Shown here one piece after another: positions 22,995-31,805 of a DNA stretch of 36,557 nt (positions are counted from its first letter, which is position 1; every line of letters starts with the position of its first letter). Source of the stretch: Sneathiellales bacterium (GTDB taxonomy: Bacteria > Pseudomonadota > Alphaproteobacteria > JANQFL01); assembly GCA_028277845.1 (NCBI GenBank), contig JANQFL010000008.1:1-36557 (forward strand). The letters are read 5' to 3'. The notes under the pieces were generated by a model that saw only the letters and a program-made list of their open reading frames with translations, did no database searches and was not told the DNA's origin. Position numbers and translations under genes: made by a program.

Positions 22995-23075
22995 GCCGAC
23001 TCCCTATAATTCTCCTGTCGGTAGAAGTATAGCACGGTTTGGCACTTACACGTCGTGCCCGCCAATCAAAGCTGT

Positions 23076-23852
23076 CTAGCGTGGGTCCTGTTCACCGATC
23101 CAGGGGTCGGCACCCAGGTCCCGCATGATGCCGATCAGGTCCTGGCATGCCGCCTCCAATGCGTCTTCATCCATGCTACGCAACACGACACTCACACCGA
23201 ACCGGCTGGAGCGGTAAAAAGGATAGCTGCCCATGGATACTCTGGGATACTGTTCCTGCAGCGCGCCCAGCGACTTGGCCAGCTTGCCTTCCGCCAGCTC
23301 GGCGCCAATCGTACGCGACCGCACGGGCGATCCGCCAACCAGACGATGGCGCAGGCTTTCCAGCATGGTCTGCATAATGACCGGGATGCCTGCCAGCACG
23401 AAAACGTTCTCGATCTGGTAACCAGGCGCCTTGCTGACGGGGTTCTCCACCAGCAACGCCCCAACGGGAATGCGCGCCATGCGCAGCCGGGATTCATTGA
23501 GATCCCCTTCGGCATAATGGGATCGCAGCAACGCGTGCGCTTCCTCGTTCAGTTCGATGGGAACACCGAACGCTTTGGCGATGCTGTCGGAAGTGATGTC
23601 GTCGTGGGTTGGCCCAATGCCGCCCGATGTGAATACGTAATCGTATTTGGCGCGGCATTCGTTGACGGCGGTGGCGATACCGTCCGGATCATCGGCGACC
23701 ACCCGTGCCTCACGCAATTGGATGCCGATTTCGTTGAGCCATGTCGCCAGGTACGACAGATTTTTATCCTGGGTGCGCCCTGACAGGATTTCGTCGCCTA
23801 TGATGATGAAGCAGGCCGTAACTACCGAATTGCCGCCGTTCACGTCGTCCAT
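23076..23852 (-). CDS. CinA N-terminal-type MoCF-domain protein (competence/damage-inducible protein A-like)
   Basis: The protein is 258 residues from the ATG at 23852; a TTG at 23864 would add four. The molybdopterin-binding MoCF domain is clear: CFIIIGDEILSGRTQDKNLSYLATWLNEIGI, VVADDPDGIATAV and the signature YVFTSGGIGPTHDDITSDSIAKAFG. The C-terminal 80 residues (FYRSSRFGVSVVLRSMDEDALEAACQDL) are the short extension of the stand-alone alphaproteobacterial form. The CinA deamidase domain is absent. Full CinA proteins act in NMN deamidation and ADP-ribose hydrolysis; the role of the short form is unclear. AAAGG lies before the ATG. It precedes the sfsA-map-radC region but is divergent from it. 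Confidence 0.82.
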   Translation of the reverse strand: MDDVNGGNSVVTACFIIIGDEILSGRTQDKNLSYLATWLNEIGIQLREARVVADDPDGIATAVNECRAKYDYVFTSGGIGPTHDDITSDSIAKAFGVPIELNEEAHALLRSHYAEGDLNESRLRMARIPVGALLVENPVSKAPGYQIENVFVLAGIPVIMQTMLESLRHRLVGGSPVRSRTIGAELAEGKLAKSLGALQEQYPRVSMGSYPFYRSSRFGVSVVLRSMDEDALEAACQDLIGIMRDLGADPWIGEQDPR

Positions 23853-24030
23853 TGCCTTTGCCAAAAACCAATCGAATACCTACCCTGCAACACATAGGCA
23901 CACAAATAAGTCGGGTGCAAGTCAACGCCCACGCGTTTAACACGAATCGCCCTACCGTTTGGCTAGATAGACAGGCAATTACACGGGTTCTAAACTGTAT
24001 CGGTACTGCGCCCATGCAAGGAGACAGTCT

Positions 24031-25980
24031 GTGAACGCCGAGGGCGTGGAACGGAGATTGGCAGCGATCCTGGCCGCCGACGTGGTCGGCTATAGCCGTC
24101 TAATGGGCGTCGACGAAGCGGGGACCCTTGCCCAGCTCAAGGCCAACCGGCGCGAAATCATCGATCCCAAGATCGAGGAAAACAACGGACGCGTCGTCAA
24201 GCTGATGGGCGATGGCCAGCTCTGCGAATTTCCCAGCGCGGTCGACGCCGTGCGCTGCGCCGTCGAAGTGCAGGCGACCCTGGTCCGGCGCAATGCCGGC
24301 GTTCCCGACGAGCAAAAAGTACAGTACCGGGTGGGCGTCAATCTCGGCGATGTCATCGTCGAAGACGGTGATATCTACGGCGACGGAGTCAACGTCGCCA
24401 CCCGTCTGGAACAATCGGCCGAGCCCGGCGGTGTCGCCATTTCCGGCTCGGTCTACGACCTGGTGCACGACAAGCTCGACTTCGTCTACATCGATGACGG
24501 CGAACGCGAAATGAAAAACATCGCCGAGCCGGTCCGCGTGTACCGCGCCTATGGTTTGGAATCCGCGCCGTCCGGCAAGGCCGCTAGGCGCCGCAAACCT
24601 CCGCCCACCGCGAATCGCCACCAGCCGCTGATCACGAGCGCCGTCGCCGCCCTGACAGCGATCCTCATCGCCGGCGCCGCCGTGATCTGGCTGTCGCCCT
24701 GGAGCTGGAAAAAGGACAACCCCTCCACCGGCACGCCGGCGGTGACTCCAACTGAACAATCAACATCCACGACGGCGGCAAAACCCGAAACGGATGCGAA
24801 ACCAGCGATCGCCGTGTTGCCGTTCGACAATATGAGCGGTGATCCGGATCAGGAGTATTTCAGCGACGGCATGACCGAGGACCTGATCACCGAATTGTCC
24901 CGGTTTTCCGGCTTGCTGGTCATCGCCCGCAATTCGGTCTTCACCTACAAGGGTACGCCAGTCAAGGTGCAGCAGGTCGCCAAGGAGCTTGGCGTTACGT
25001 TCGTGCTGGAAGGCAGCGTACGCAAGGCAGGCAATCGGGTAAGGATCAATGCCCAGTTGATTGACGCCCATACAGGGCATCATTTGTGGGCCGAGCGATA
25101 CGACAGGGAGATGACCGACGTCTTCGCGGTGCAGGACGAAGTGACCGATCAGATCATCACTGCACTGGCCATCACGCTGACGGAAAACGAAGTCGAGCAG
25201 GCCAAAAGAACGGCGGAAACCAATCCCGAGGCCTATGACGCACTGCTGCGGGGTGTCGAACATTTCAGACGCTTTGCCGCCGATGAAAACAATGAGGCCC
25301 GCACCTGGTTCCTGCGCGCCATCGAATTCGATCCCAATTACACCCGCGCCTACGCCAACGTTGCGTTGACCCATGCCATGGATGTCACTTTCAACTGGAG
25401 CGAAGACCTGGAGAAGTCGAACGAGCTCGGTTTCAAGTACGCCGAGGAAGCGTTGGCCCTGGACGACGGGGTGCGCCAGGTGCACTTCACTCTGGGCGCC
25501 CTTTACATTGCGGCCAAATTGCCGGAACAGGCGCTCAAGTCGGCACGCAGGTCGTTGGAGATCGATCCCAACTACGCCGACGGCTACGGCCAGTTGGCCA
25601 ACGCCCTGGTGCATGCCGGGCGACCGGCCGAATGCATCGAGGCCATCAGGAAAGCCATGCGCCTCGACCCGAGGGTGCCGTTCTTTTACACCTGGATTCT
25701 CGGCCACGCCCTGTTGTTGCAGGGCAAGTTCGAGGAATCGGCGGCGGAACTGCAGAAGGTGGTCGAATCCACGCCCCACTTCGGCGAAGGTCACCTCTAT
25801 TACGCTTCGGCTCTCGGCCATCTCGGCCGTCTGGACGACGCCGAATGGGAGATCGAGGAGGCGCAAACACTGCTCCCGGCTTTTTCCCTCGCCGAGGCCA
25901 AGAAGTTCATGCCCTATGTACGCCAGCAGGACCTGGACCTGTTTCTTGAGGGCCTCCGCAAGGCGGGCATGACGGAGTAA
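24031..25980 (+). CDS. Class III adenylate cyclase fused to TolB-like and TPR region
   Basis: The 649-residue protein starts with GTG, nine bases after AAGGAG. The cyclase domain (about 8-175) has Asp17 (AADVVGYSRLM) and Asp61 (LMGDGQLCEF) for metals, Lys57 in the base-contacting position, and Asn121 and Arg125 (GDGVNVATRLE). A basic Pro-rich linker leads to one membrane helix (about 200-221), then a low-complexity Thr/Pro/Ala spacer. A FlgO/TolB-like domain (about 258-385) starts IAVLPFDNMSGDPDQEYFSDGMTEDLI. Tetratricopeptide-like repeats cover about 395-600 (ARTWFLRAIEFDPNYTRAYANVA, ARRSLEIDPNYADGYGQLANAL). The cyclase is cytosolic and the TPR part is on the other side of the membrane if the helix spans it. 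The family is abundant in alphaproteobacteria and individual triggers are mostly unknown. Confidence 0.88.
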   Translation: MNAEGVERRLAAILAADVVGYSRLMGVDEAGTLAQLKANRREIIDPKIEENNGRVVKLMGDGQLCEFPSAVDAVRCAVEVQATLVRRNAGVPDEQKVQYRVGVNLGDVIVEDGDIYGDGVNVATRLEQSAEPGGVAISGSVYDLVHDKLDFVYIDDGEREMKNIAEPVRVYRAYGLESAPSGKAARRRKPPPTANRHQPLITSAVAALTAILIAGAAVIWLSPWSWKKDNPSTGTPAVTPTEQSTSTTAAKPETDAKPAIAVLPFDNMSGDPDQEYFSDGMTEDLITELSRFSGLLVIARNSVFTYKGTPVKVQQVAKELGVTFVLEGSVRKAGNRVRINAQLIDAHTGHHLWAERYDREMTDVFAVQDEVTDQIITALAITLTENEVEQAKRTAETNPEAYDALLRGVEHFRRFAADENNEARTWFLRAIEFDPNYTRAYANVALTHAMDVTFNWSEDLEKSNELGFKYAEEALALDDGVRQVHFTLGALYIAAKLPEQALKSARRSLEIDPNYADGYGQLANALVHAGRPAECIEAIRKAMRLDPRVPFFYTWILGHALLLQGKFEESAAELQKVVESTPHFGEGHLYYASALGHLGRLDDAEWEIEEAQTLLPAFSLAEAKKFMPYVRQQDLDLFLEGLRKAGMTE

Positions 25981-26035
25981 TCCCTACTCCGAATTTCCGA
26001 TTGATTTGCCCGGAAACTGGCCTAAGTTACCGGCC

Positions 26036-26758
26036 ATGAAATTCCCCGATCCCTTGATTCCCGGCACGCTGATCAAGCGATACAAGCGGTTTTTGTCCGA
26101 TATCACCCTGGCTGACGGCCAAGTGGTAACGGCCCACTGCGCCAATTCCGGTTCGATGATGGGGCTGACCGAACCCGGCTCGGCGGTTTGGCTGTCGCCG
26201 GCGCGCAACCCCAACCGCAAGCTCAAATTCACCTGGGAGTTGGCCAGCGGCGCCGACGGCGACCTGGTCGGCATCAACACCAGCCTACCCAACCAGATCG
26301 TGGCCGATGCGGTGGCGGCGGGGCAAATCAAGGAACTTGTGGGCTATGCCAGCCAACGCCGGGAGGTCAAATACGGCAAGAACTCCCGCATCGACCTGCT
26401 GCTCGAGGACCCCGACAAGCCGAAATGCTATGTCGAGGTCAAGAACGTCACCCTGAAGCGGAGTAACGGAGCCGAAGGCGGCGTGGCCGAGTTCCCCGAT
26501 GCGGTGACGGCCCGGGGCGCCAAGCACCTAGTGGAGCTTTCTGACATGGTCGCGGAAGGCCACCGGGCGGTGATGGTGTACCTTGTACAACGGCAGGATT
26601 GCGCCATATTTGACGTAGCCGCCGATATCGACCCGACCTACGCGGAAGCCTTGACCGAGGCCCGTAAACGTGGTGTTGAGACATTGTGTTATAGTTGTAA
26701 GGTGTCGCCCGAGGAAATCGTGGTCGACAAGCCTTTGCCCCTGGCCTTCGACGCCTAG
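26036..26758 (+). CDS. sfsA: SfsA-family protein (sugar fermentation stimulation protein)
   Basis: The protein is 240 residues from the ATG at 26036. Conserved blocks are IPGTLIKRYKRFLSDITLADGQVVTAHCANSGSMMGL, NRKLKFTWEL, VGINTSLPNQIVADAV, and the nuclease-like core SRIDLLLEDPDKPKCYVEVKNVTL. FPDAVTARGAKHLVEL and FDVAADIDPTYAEAL follow. The D...E.K arrangement resembles restriction-endonuclease-fold active sites, and E. coli SfsA binds DNA, but the physiological function is not settled. The length is normal. It is followed 41 bp later by map, a neighbour it often has in alphaproteobacteria. Confidence 0.9.
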   Translation: MKFPDPLIPGTLIKRYKRFLSDITLADGQVVTAHCANSGSMMGLTEPGSAVWLSPARNPNRKLKFTWELASGADGDLVGINTSLPNQIVADAVAAGQIKELVGYASQRREVKYGKNSRIDLLLEDPDKPKCYVEVKNVTLKRSNGAEGGVAEFPDAVTARGAKHLVELSDMVAEGHRAVMVYLVQRQDCAIFDVAADIDPTYAEALTEARKRGVETLCYSCKVSPEEIVVDKPLPLAFDA

Positions 26759-26799
26759 GGCGCGGCGACGACGGACCGTTTGAAGAGACCCAATCCGGA

Positions 26800-27630
26800 A
26801 TGAAGTACTTGGACAGCAACGACGCACCGGCCCGCAATGTGGGCGTGATCAAACTGCACGGCGAGGACGGTTTCGCCGGCATGCGCAAGGCCGGCCAGTT
26901 GGCGGCCGCGGGCCTGGACATGATCGCCGAACACGTGGTGCCCGGCGTGACCACCGAGGCTCTCGACACCCTGTGCCACGACTTCATCGTCGACAACGGC
27001 GCCGTTCCGGCGCCCTTGAATTACCGCGGCTTTCCCAAATCCATCTGCACGTCGGTCAACCACGTGGTCTGTCACGGCATTCCCGGCGACAAGGTGCTGC
27101 GCAAGGGCGACGTGCTGAACATCGACATCACCGTCATCGTCGACGGCTGGCATGGCGACACGAGCCGCATGTTCTACGTCGGCGAGCCGAAGGATATTCC
27201 GCTCAAGGCGCGGCGGCTGATCGACATCACCTACGAGGGCATGATGCGCGGCATCGCCGCCGTCAGGCCGGGCGTCCGCACCGGCGCCATCGGCCATGCC
27301 ATCCAGAACTACGTCGAAGCGGAGCGTTGTTCGGTGGTGAGGGATTTCTGCGGCCACGGCCTCGGCCGGGTGTTCCACGACGCGCCCAACATCCTGCATT
27401 ACGGTGATCCGGACGACGGTGTGGAACTGCGCGAGGGCATGTTCTTCACCATCGAACCCATGGTCAATCTGGGCAAGTACGACGTGAAGATCCTGGCCGA
27501 CGGCTGGACCGCCGTGACCAAGGACCGCTCCCTGTCCGCCCAGTTCGAGCATTCCGTCGGCGTGACGGCGGATGGCTGCGAAATCTTCACCACCTCGCCG
27601 GCCGGGCTTCACCACCCGCCCTATGGCTGA
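26800..27630 (+). CDS. map: Methionine aminopeptidase, type I
   Basis: The 276-residue protein has all metal ligands of type I MetAP: Asp109 and Asp120 ([19 protein letters not shown]), His186 ([10 protein letters not shown]), Glu219 (FTIEP) and Glu250 (QFEHSVGV). The substrate-side histidines His92 (VCHGIPG) and His193 are also present. It removes the N-terminal Met from nascent proteins in the cytosol. The N-terminus has about 20 extra residues compared with the E. coli enzyme, a common feature. The ribosome-binding site is weak. Its last eight bases overlap the radC start, indicating coupling. Confidence 0.93.
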   Translation: MKYLDSNDAPARNVGVIKLHGEDGFAGMRKAGQLAAAGLDMIAEHVVPGVTTEALDTLCHDFIVDNGAVPAPLNYRGFPKSICTSVNHVVCHGIPGDKVLRKGDVLNIDITVIVDGWHGDTSRMFYVGEPKDIPLKARRLIDITYEGMMRGIAAVRPGVRTGAIGHAIQNYVEAERCSVVRDFCGHGLGRVFHDAPNILHYGDPDDGVELREGMFFTIEPMVNLGKYDVKILADGWTAVTKDRSLSAQFEHSVGVTADGCEIFTTSPAGLHHPPYG

Positions 27631-28306
27631 CGACAAGCCCCACTATCACGGTCACCGGCAGCGTCTGCGGGCGCGCTTCATGCAGAGCGGCGGCGACGCC
27701 CTGCCCGACTACGAGTTGATGGAACTTGTATTGTTCAGCGCCATTCCCCAGGGCGATGTCAAACCGCTTGCCAAACACCTCATCGACCGGTTCGGCAGCT
27801 TCGCCGAAGTGATCAGCGCACCGCCGGAACGTTTGAAGGAAATCAAGGGCTTGGGCGATGTTTCTATCGCGACGCTCAAAGTTATCCAGGCCGCCGCCCA
27901 ACGCCTCACCCAAGGTCAGGTCCTGGACCGGCCGGTCCTGGGGTCGTGGCACGCCCTGCTCGACCACTGCCAGGCCACCATGGCGTACGACAAGACCGAA
28001 CAGTTCCGGGTGCTGTTCCTCGACCGCCGGAACACGCTGATCGCCGACGAAGTGCAGCAGCAGGGCACGGTCGACCATACGCCGGTATATCCGCGCGAGG
28101 TGGTCAAACGGGCGCTGGAACTGGAAGCGTCGGCCATCATCATGGTGCACAACCACCCGTCGGGGGATCCGACGCCGTCGCGGGCCGATATCACCATGAC
28201 CCAGGAGGTGCGGGACGCGGCGGCCAGGCTGGGCATCACGCTGCACGACCACCTGGTCATCGGACGCGGTCAGCACGCCAGTTTCAAATCGCTTGGCCTG
28301 ATTTGA
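27623..28306 (+). CDS. radC: RadC/JAB-domain protein
   Basis: The protein is 227 residues from the ATG at 27623, inside the end of map. The N-terminal helix-hairpin-helix-like region (about 25-95) includes [33 protein letters not shown] and [15 protein letters not shown]. The C-terminal JAMM/MPN+ domain (about 105-225) has the zinc-binding motif [16 protein letters not shown] with His176, His178 and Asp189. Historically it was named for DNA repair, but the enzymatic role of RadC proteins remains unclear. The length is normal. An in-frame extension to 27572 would overlap map further and is not needed. Confidence 0.9.
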   Translation: MADDKPHYHGHRQRLRARFMQSGGDALPDYELMELVLFSAIPQGDVKPLAKHLIDRFGSFAEVISAPPERLKEIKGLGDVSIATLKVIQAAAQRLTQGQVLDRPVLGSWHALLDHCQATMAYDKTEQFRVLFLDRRNTLIADEVQQQGTVDHTPVYPREVVKRALELEASAIIMVHNHPSGDPTPSRADITMTQEVRDAAARLGITLHDHLVIGRGQHASFKSLGLI

Positions 28307-28319
28307 ACCGAACCCGTCC

Positions 28320-29591
28320 ATGACACCAAACAGGCGTTTCGCATTTCTGCGGGCCGACCCGCGGCTGCTGGCTTTCGGGTTCCTGCTGACCTTCAGCTCC
28401 AGTTTCGGCCAGACGTTTTTCATCAGCCTGTTCGCCGGCGACATCCGGGCCACGTTCGACTTGAGCAACGGCGCGTTCGGTGCCGCCTATTCCGTCGGCA
28501 CCGTTGCCAGCGCGGTCGCGATGACCTGGACCGGCGCCTGGATCGACCGGGTCGACCTGCGCGCTTGGACATTTGTCCTGCTTGCCGCCATGGCCATTGC
28601 CTGCCTGGCGATGGGCGCGAGCCAGAACTTCGTCATGCTGGCCTTCGCCATCTTTCTCTTGCGCCAGACCGGCCAGGGACTGGCGACCCACACCGCAATG
28701 ACCAGCCAGGCGCGCTACCACCACGACGCCCGCGGCCGCGCCGTCGCGACCGCCGGACTGGGCTTTCCCCTGGCCGAAGCCGTATTTCCCATTCTCGCCG
28801 TCGCTCTGGCCGTCGCAATCGGCTGGCGGCAGAGCTGGTTCGTGTTCGCGGCGGCGATCGCGTTCGTCCTGCTGCCGGCCAGCCTTTGGCTGTTGCGCGG
28901 CCACGGCAGACGCCATGAACGGTATCTTGAAACTATTGCCGTGCCGACCACCGCACCGGGCGAAGGCGCCGGAACCCGGTTATCCGTCCCCGGCCGCCAA
29001 TGGACCCGGCGCATGGTTCTGAAGGATCCGCGGTTTTATCTGCTGCTGCCGGTCATCCTGGCACCGCCGTTCATCTTCACCGGCGTGTTCTTTCACCAAG
29101 TGCATCTGGCCGAGGTCAAAGGCTGGGGCATGGATGTCTGGGCCACCACCTACGCCGGATTTGCTATTTCCAGCGTGTTGTCGGGCTTCGGGTTCGGCGC
29201 CGTGATCGACCGGGTGGGTGCCGCCCGCGTGCTGCCCGCTCTATTGCCTCCGTTGGGCATCGCCTGCCTTCTGATTACCGTATTCGACAGCGTCCCGGCG
29301 GCCTGGGGATACATGCTGGTGGGCGGTCTGACCGCGGGCATGATGGCCACTTTTTTCGGCGTTTTCTGGGCCGAGGTCTACGGCACACGCCATCTGGGCG
29401 CCATCCGCTCCCTGGCCACGGCCTTGATGGTGTTGTCCACGGCCCTGTCGCCGGTGGTCATGGGTGTTCTGATCGACTGGGACATTGCACTCGAAACCCA
29501 GACACTGGCCTGCGCCATTTACTGTCTGGCCGCCTCGGTCCTCGCCTGGGCCGCCGCCCGGCTTTACGCATCGCCTGACGCATCCCAGTAA
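28320..29591 (+). CDS. Major facilitator superfamily transporter
   Basis: The 423-residue protein has about 12 hydrophobic segments in two six-helix halves joined by a hydrophilic loop near residues 195-230. A typical MFS loop2-3 motif appears as WTGAWIDRVDLR in the first half and FGFGAVIDRVGAARVLP in the second. Pro- and Gly-rich helices such as GLGFPLAEAVFPILAVALAV are consistent with a drug or metabolite exporter/uptake fold. The substrate is unknown. It starts 13 bp after radC and so may share a transcript with map-radC. It ends about 100 bp before the DapA-like gene. Confidence 0.85.
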   Translation: MTPNRRFAFLRADPRLLAFGFLLTFSSSFGQTFFISLFAGDIRATFDLSNGAFGAAYSVGTVASAVAMTWTGAWIDRVDLRAWTFVLLAAMAIACLAMGASQNFVMLAFAIFLLRQTGQGLATHTAMTSQARYHHDARGRAVATAGLGFPLAEAVFPILAVALAVAIGWRQSWFVFAAAIAFVLLPASLWLLRGHGRRHERYLETIAVPTTAPGEGAGTRLSVPGRQWTRRMVLKDPRFYLLLPVILAPPFIFTGVFFHQVHLAEVKGWGMDVWATTYAGFAISSVLSGFGFGAVIDRVGAARVLPALLPPLGIACLLITVFDSVPAAWGYMLVGGLTAGMMATFFGVFWAEVYGTRHLGAIRSLATALMVLSTALSPVVMGVLIDWDIALETQTLACAIYCLAASVLAWAAARLYASPDASQ

Positions 29592-29694
29592 TGCAATTCG
29601 ATGCCTTGTATACCGCAAGGCTGCCGAGCGATAATGGAACATGCGTTTTTGATAAACGATCCCAAACGGGATCCGCAGGGAAAGTCAGACATCC

Positions 29695-30639
29695 ATGACC
29701 GATTCAGAGACCGGCGCCCTTCCCTTCGGCGCCTTGACCGCCGCCTTGTCCCCGTTCACCAGCGACGGCGCGCCCGATACCGGACGCCTGCTCGGGCACA
29801 TCGACTGGCTGCTCGCCAACGGCAGCGACGGCGTCGCCGTCATGGGCACCACGGGCGAGGCCAACAGCCTGACGGTCGATCAGAAGCTCGGAATTTTCGA
29901 AGCCGTCACGCAACACCTGCCCGCCCACAAACTGATGCTGGGCACCGGCTGCTGCGCCCGGCCGGACACCCTGCGCCTGACCCGGGCGGCCTTGGACATG
30001 GGTTGCCCGCACGTGCTGATGCTGCCGACGTTCTATTACAAGAACCAATCGGACGATGCCGTTTACGGCACATTCGCGGACATCATCCAGGCCGTCGGCG
30101 ACGACCGGCTGCGGGTCTACCTCTATCACTTCCCGAAAATGTCGGCGACGCCCGTCAATCTGCCGGTGGTCGAACGGCTCATCAAGCACTACCCGACCGT
30201 GGTGGCGGGGCTGAAGGACAGCTCGGGCGACTGGGACAACTACACCAGCGTCGTGTTGCGCAACTTCCCGGGCTTCGGCGCCTTCAGCGGTACGGAGCGG
30301 CATCTGCTCAATGTGTTGAAGGCAGGAGGCCCGGGCTGTATCTCGGCCACCGCCAACGCCACGACGCCGCTGGCTGGCCGGGTGAAATCCCTCTGGGCCG
30401 CCGGTGACCTGGATGCCGCCGAGACCGCCCAGCAAACCCTGACGGCGGCCCGCCTGGCGTTGCAGGAATTCCCGGCGATCCCGGCCCTCAAGGCACTGAC
30501 CGCCGACCGCACCGGCGACAACGCTTGGCTCAACATGCTGCCACCGTTCTGGCCTCTGCCTGCGGAAACCATCGACGCCGTCAAGGACGCCATCCGCGAA
30601 TTCGGTTTGGTGGGCGGTGTGGCCGACGCGGCAGACTAG
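29695..30639 (+). CDS. DapA-superfamily (DHDPS/N-acetylneuraminate lyase type) aldolase/lyase
   Basis: The 314-residue (beta/alpha)8 enzyme has the substrate-carboxylate loop GTTGE (51-55), catalytic Tyr144 in VYLYHFPK, and Schiff-base Lys174 in VAGLKDSSGDW. In true DHDPS the Tyr motif reads YN.P; here it is YHFPKMS, and the active-site details differ from lysine-pathway enzymes, so a catabolic 2-keto-acid aldolase or dehydratase is more likely. The class forms a Schiff base with pyruvate or a related keto acid. GGGAAAG precedes the ATG. The neighbouring MFS transporter in the same orientation could carry its substrate, but this is only positional. Confidence 0.85.
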   Translation: MTDSETGALPFGALTAALSPFTSDGAPDTGRLLGHIDWLLANGSDGVAVMGTTGEANSLTVDQKLGIFEAVTQHLPAHKLMLGTGCCARPDTLRLTRAALDMGCPHVLMLPTFYYKNQSDDAVYGTFADIIQAVGDDRLRVYLYHFPKMSATPVNLPVVERLIKHYPTVVAGLKDSSGDWDNYTSVVLRNFPGFGAFSGTERHLLNVLKAGGPGCISATANATTPLAGRVKSLWAAGDLDAAETAQQTLTAARLALQEFPAIPALKALTADRTGDNAWLNMLPPFWPLPAETIDAVKDAIREFGLVGGVADAAD

Positions 30640-30825
30640 GTGTTTGATCCCGGGATCTGATAGTCCGGATGACGTCTGAATCGTTCAGGTTCCGAAGCCC
30701 GCACTGTTTGCGGTACGTCTCACGGGCATAGGCAACGCCTTTACACCCGATGACTTGAAGGCGCGTTTGCGCGCGTAACTCACAGACCTTGATTGTGGAA
30801 TCAGTAGACTCAAAGACAATCCCTA
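30640..30825. other. Intergenic region with possible gene remnant
   Basis: No complete gene was seen. The frame 30680-30778 (+) encodes IVQVPKPALFAVRLTGIGNA... and ends FTPDDLKARLRA before TAA. It looks like the C-terminal end of a real protein but has no start codon and follows a TGA. It may be a relic of a deleted or disrupted gene at the border of the following cassette. Confidence 0.35.
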
Positions 30826-30871
30826 TTGCTGTTTAAAAACCTAACGTACGGTTTATAAACAGCAATTTTTT
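30826..30871. terminator. 16-bp inverted repeat with T-run; terminator and/or TetR operator
   Basis: TTGCTGTTTAAAAACC (30826-30841) and GGTTTATAAACAGCAA (30850-30865) form a 16-bp stem with one mismatch and an 8-base loop, followed by six T residues (30866-30871). It has the form of an intrinsic terminator for the upstream gene. The stretch 30831-30849 also recurs nearly perfectly, inverted, at 30938-30956 before the TetR gene, so a regulatory role is likely as well. Confidence 0.6.
30831..30849 (+). promoter_or_regulatory. Putative TetR site A (19 bp)
   Basis: GTTTAAAAACCTAACGTAC matches the reverse complement of 30938-30956 at 18 of 19 positions. It is about 120 bp upstream of the TetR start codon. 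Confidence 0.6.
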
Positions 30872-30937
30872 AATGAAAAAGTGAATTTTTTCAATGATAT
30901 AGTGTTTGTATATATCTCTGTTGAAAAAAAACCGAAT

Positions 30938-30956
30938 GTACGTTATGTTTTTAAAC
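30938..30956 (-). promoter_or_regulatory. Putative TetR site B (19 bp), next to the ribosome-binding site
   Basis: Read on the minus strand it is GTTTAAAAACATAACGTAC, one mismatch from site A. It abuts the AAGGAG ribosome-binding site (30957-30962) of the TetR gene, a position suited to autorepression. Confidence 0.6.
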
Positions 30957-30967
30957 AAGGAGCAGAT

Positions 30968-31603
30968 ATGAGTCAAAGCGGTATCAAACCAACGCGTCGC
31001 AGTCAGGAAGATCGCATAAGAGGCACGCTGGATGCTGCCTACGAGGCTATTCTGTCGAGTCTCGATGAGAACGGATATTCGGCAACCACCTTCTCTTCGG
31101 TGCAAGCGAATTCAGGCTTGTCGCGTGGTGCGTTGACTTATCATTTTTCTTCAAAGAAAGAGATGATCGTTTTTGCCTGCCGGCGTTTGCTGGATGCGGC
31201 GATCCGTCCGACTCAATCAAGTGGGCAGAGGCGCGCGGCGGCTTCCGGAAACATTGCGGATTTCCTGATGTACCACTGGCGGCATCTCGTCAACACGCGC
31301 GAAGGCCGTGCTTTCATCGAAATACTGGTGGCCAGCCGAACAGACTTAAATCTCGATGCCGAAATCGGGCCGATGCTCGAGGAATGGGACACTGAAATCT
31401 GCCGCTTGGCGACCATCAATTTCTCCGCGGTCACCGGATCTGACGAAGACGCGGCGTTGTTGTGGAGCATGGCACGGACATTTGTACGCGGACTCATCAT
31501 TCATGCGCGCTTCATAAACGATCCGGCGCGATTGGAAGAGATGGTGGACCGGTTCGGACAAATGCTGGCTGATGAATTGCGACTAAAAGGGGTGAACAGG
31601 TGA
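30968..31603 (+). CDS. TetR-family regulator
   Basis: The protein is 211 residues from the ATG at 30968, which has AAGGAG five bases upstream; an in-frame extension to 30881 crosses the AT-rich promoter and is rejected. The helix-turn-helix covers about residues 18-65 (RGTLDAAYEAILSSLDENGYSATTFSSVQANSGLSRGALTYHFSSKKEMIVFA). The C-terminal domain (about 80-205) is helical, without a recognisable ligand motif. It stands alone before the four-gene SCP2/ALDH/ADH/CoA-ligase operon in the same direction, with a 202-bp gap. The upstream inverted 19-bp pair suggests autoregulation and probably control of the operon. Confidence 0.85.
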   Translation: MSQSGIKPTRRSQEDRIRGTLDAAYEAILSSLDENGYSATTFSSVQANSGLSRGALTYHFSSKKEMIVFACRRLLDAAIRPTQSSGQRRAAASGNIADFLMYHWRHLVNTREGRAFIEILVASRTDLNLDAEIGPMLEEWDTEICRLATINFSAVTGSDEDAALLWSMARTFVRGLIIHARFINDPARLEEMVDRFGQMLADELRLKGVNR

Positions 31604-31805
31604 CGCTCCAGGTAACGCCGGTGCCAACGGTCACTGGCCGGAAGGTGGACTGAAAACGAAACGGTTCGTTCCGGTGCGCGAGATCAACATACCGGCGGCA
31701 CTCATTGTCACCGATGCCGCTGGACGAAGACATACCGCGTAAGCGTGGAAAGGTTGAATTCAACGCGGATTTCCTGGGCCACGGACAAAAACAGGGGGGG
31801 GAACA
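31604..31805 (+). promoter_or_regulatory. Upstream region of the SCP2-ALDH-ADH-CoA ligase operon
   Basis: This 202-bp spacer ends in a purine-rich ribosome-binding site (GGGGGGGAAC) immediately before the ATG at 31806. An inverted repeat AACGAA-ACGG-TTCGTT lies at 31655-31670 and could be an operator or hairpin. I do not see a copy of the 19-bp sites found before the TetR gene. Confidence 0.35.

Noticed and set aside
24760-25866. 368-codon antisense ORF over the cyclase-TPR gene
   Set aside because: It is a shadow of a well-supported coding sequence and has no recognisable domain.
26755-27636. 293-codon antisense ORF over map
   Set aside because: The sense strand encodes a complete methionine aminopeptidase with all metal ligands; the antisense frame is composition-driven.
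29658-29673. GATCCC-AAAC-GGGATC hairpin before the DapA-like gene as a riboswitch or terminator
   Set aside because: The stem is only 6 bp, with no T-run and no conserved riboswitch features, so it is most likely incidental.
29695-30639. Lysine-pathway dapA
   Set aside because: The catalytic Tyr motif and surroundings differ from true DHDPS, and the location next to an MFS transporter fits a catabolic lyase better.
31655-31670. AACGAA-ACGG-TTCGTT as a third site for the upstream TetR
   Set aside because: It does not resemble the 19-bp motif before the TetR gene. It is kept only as a possible unrelated hairpin or operator.
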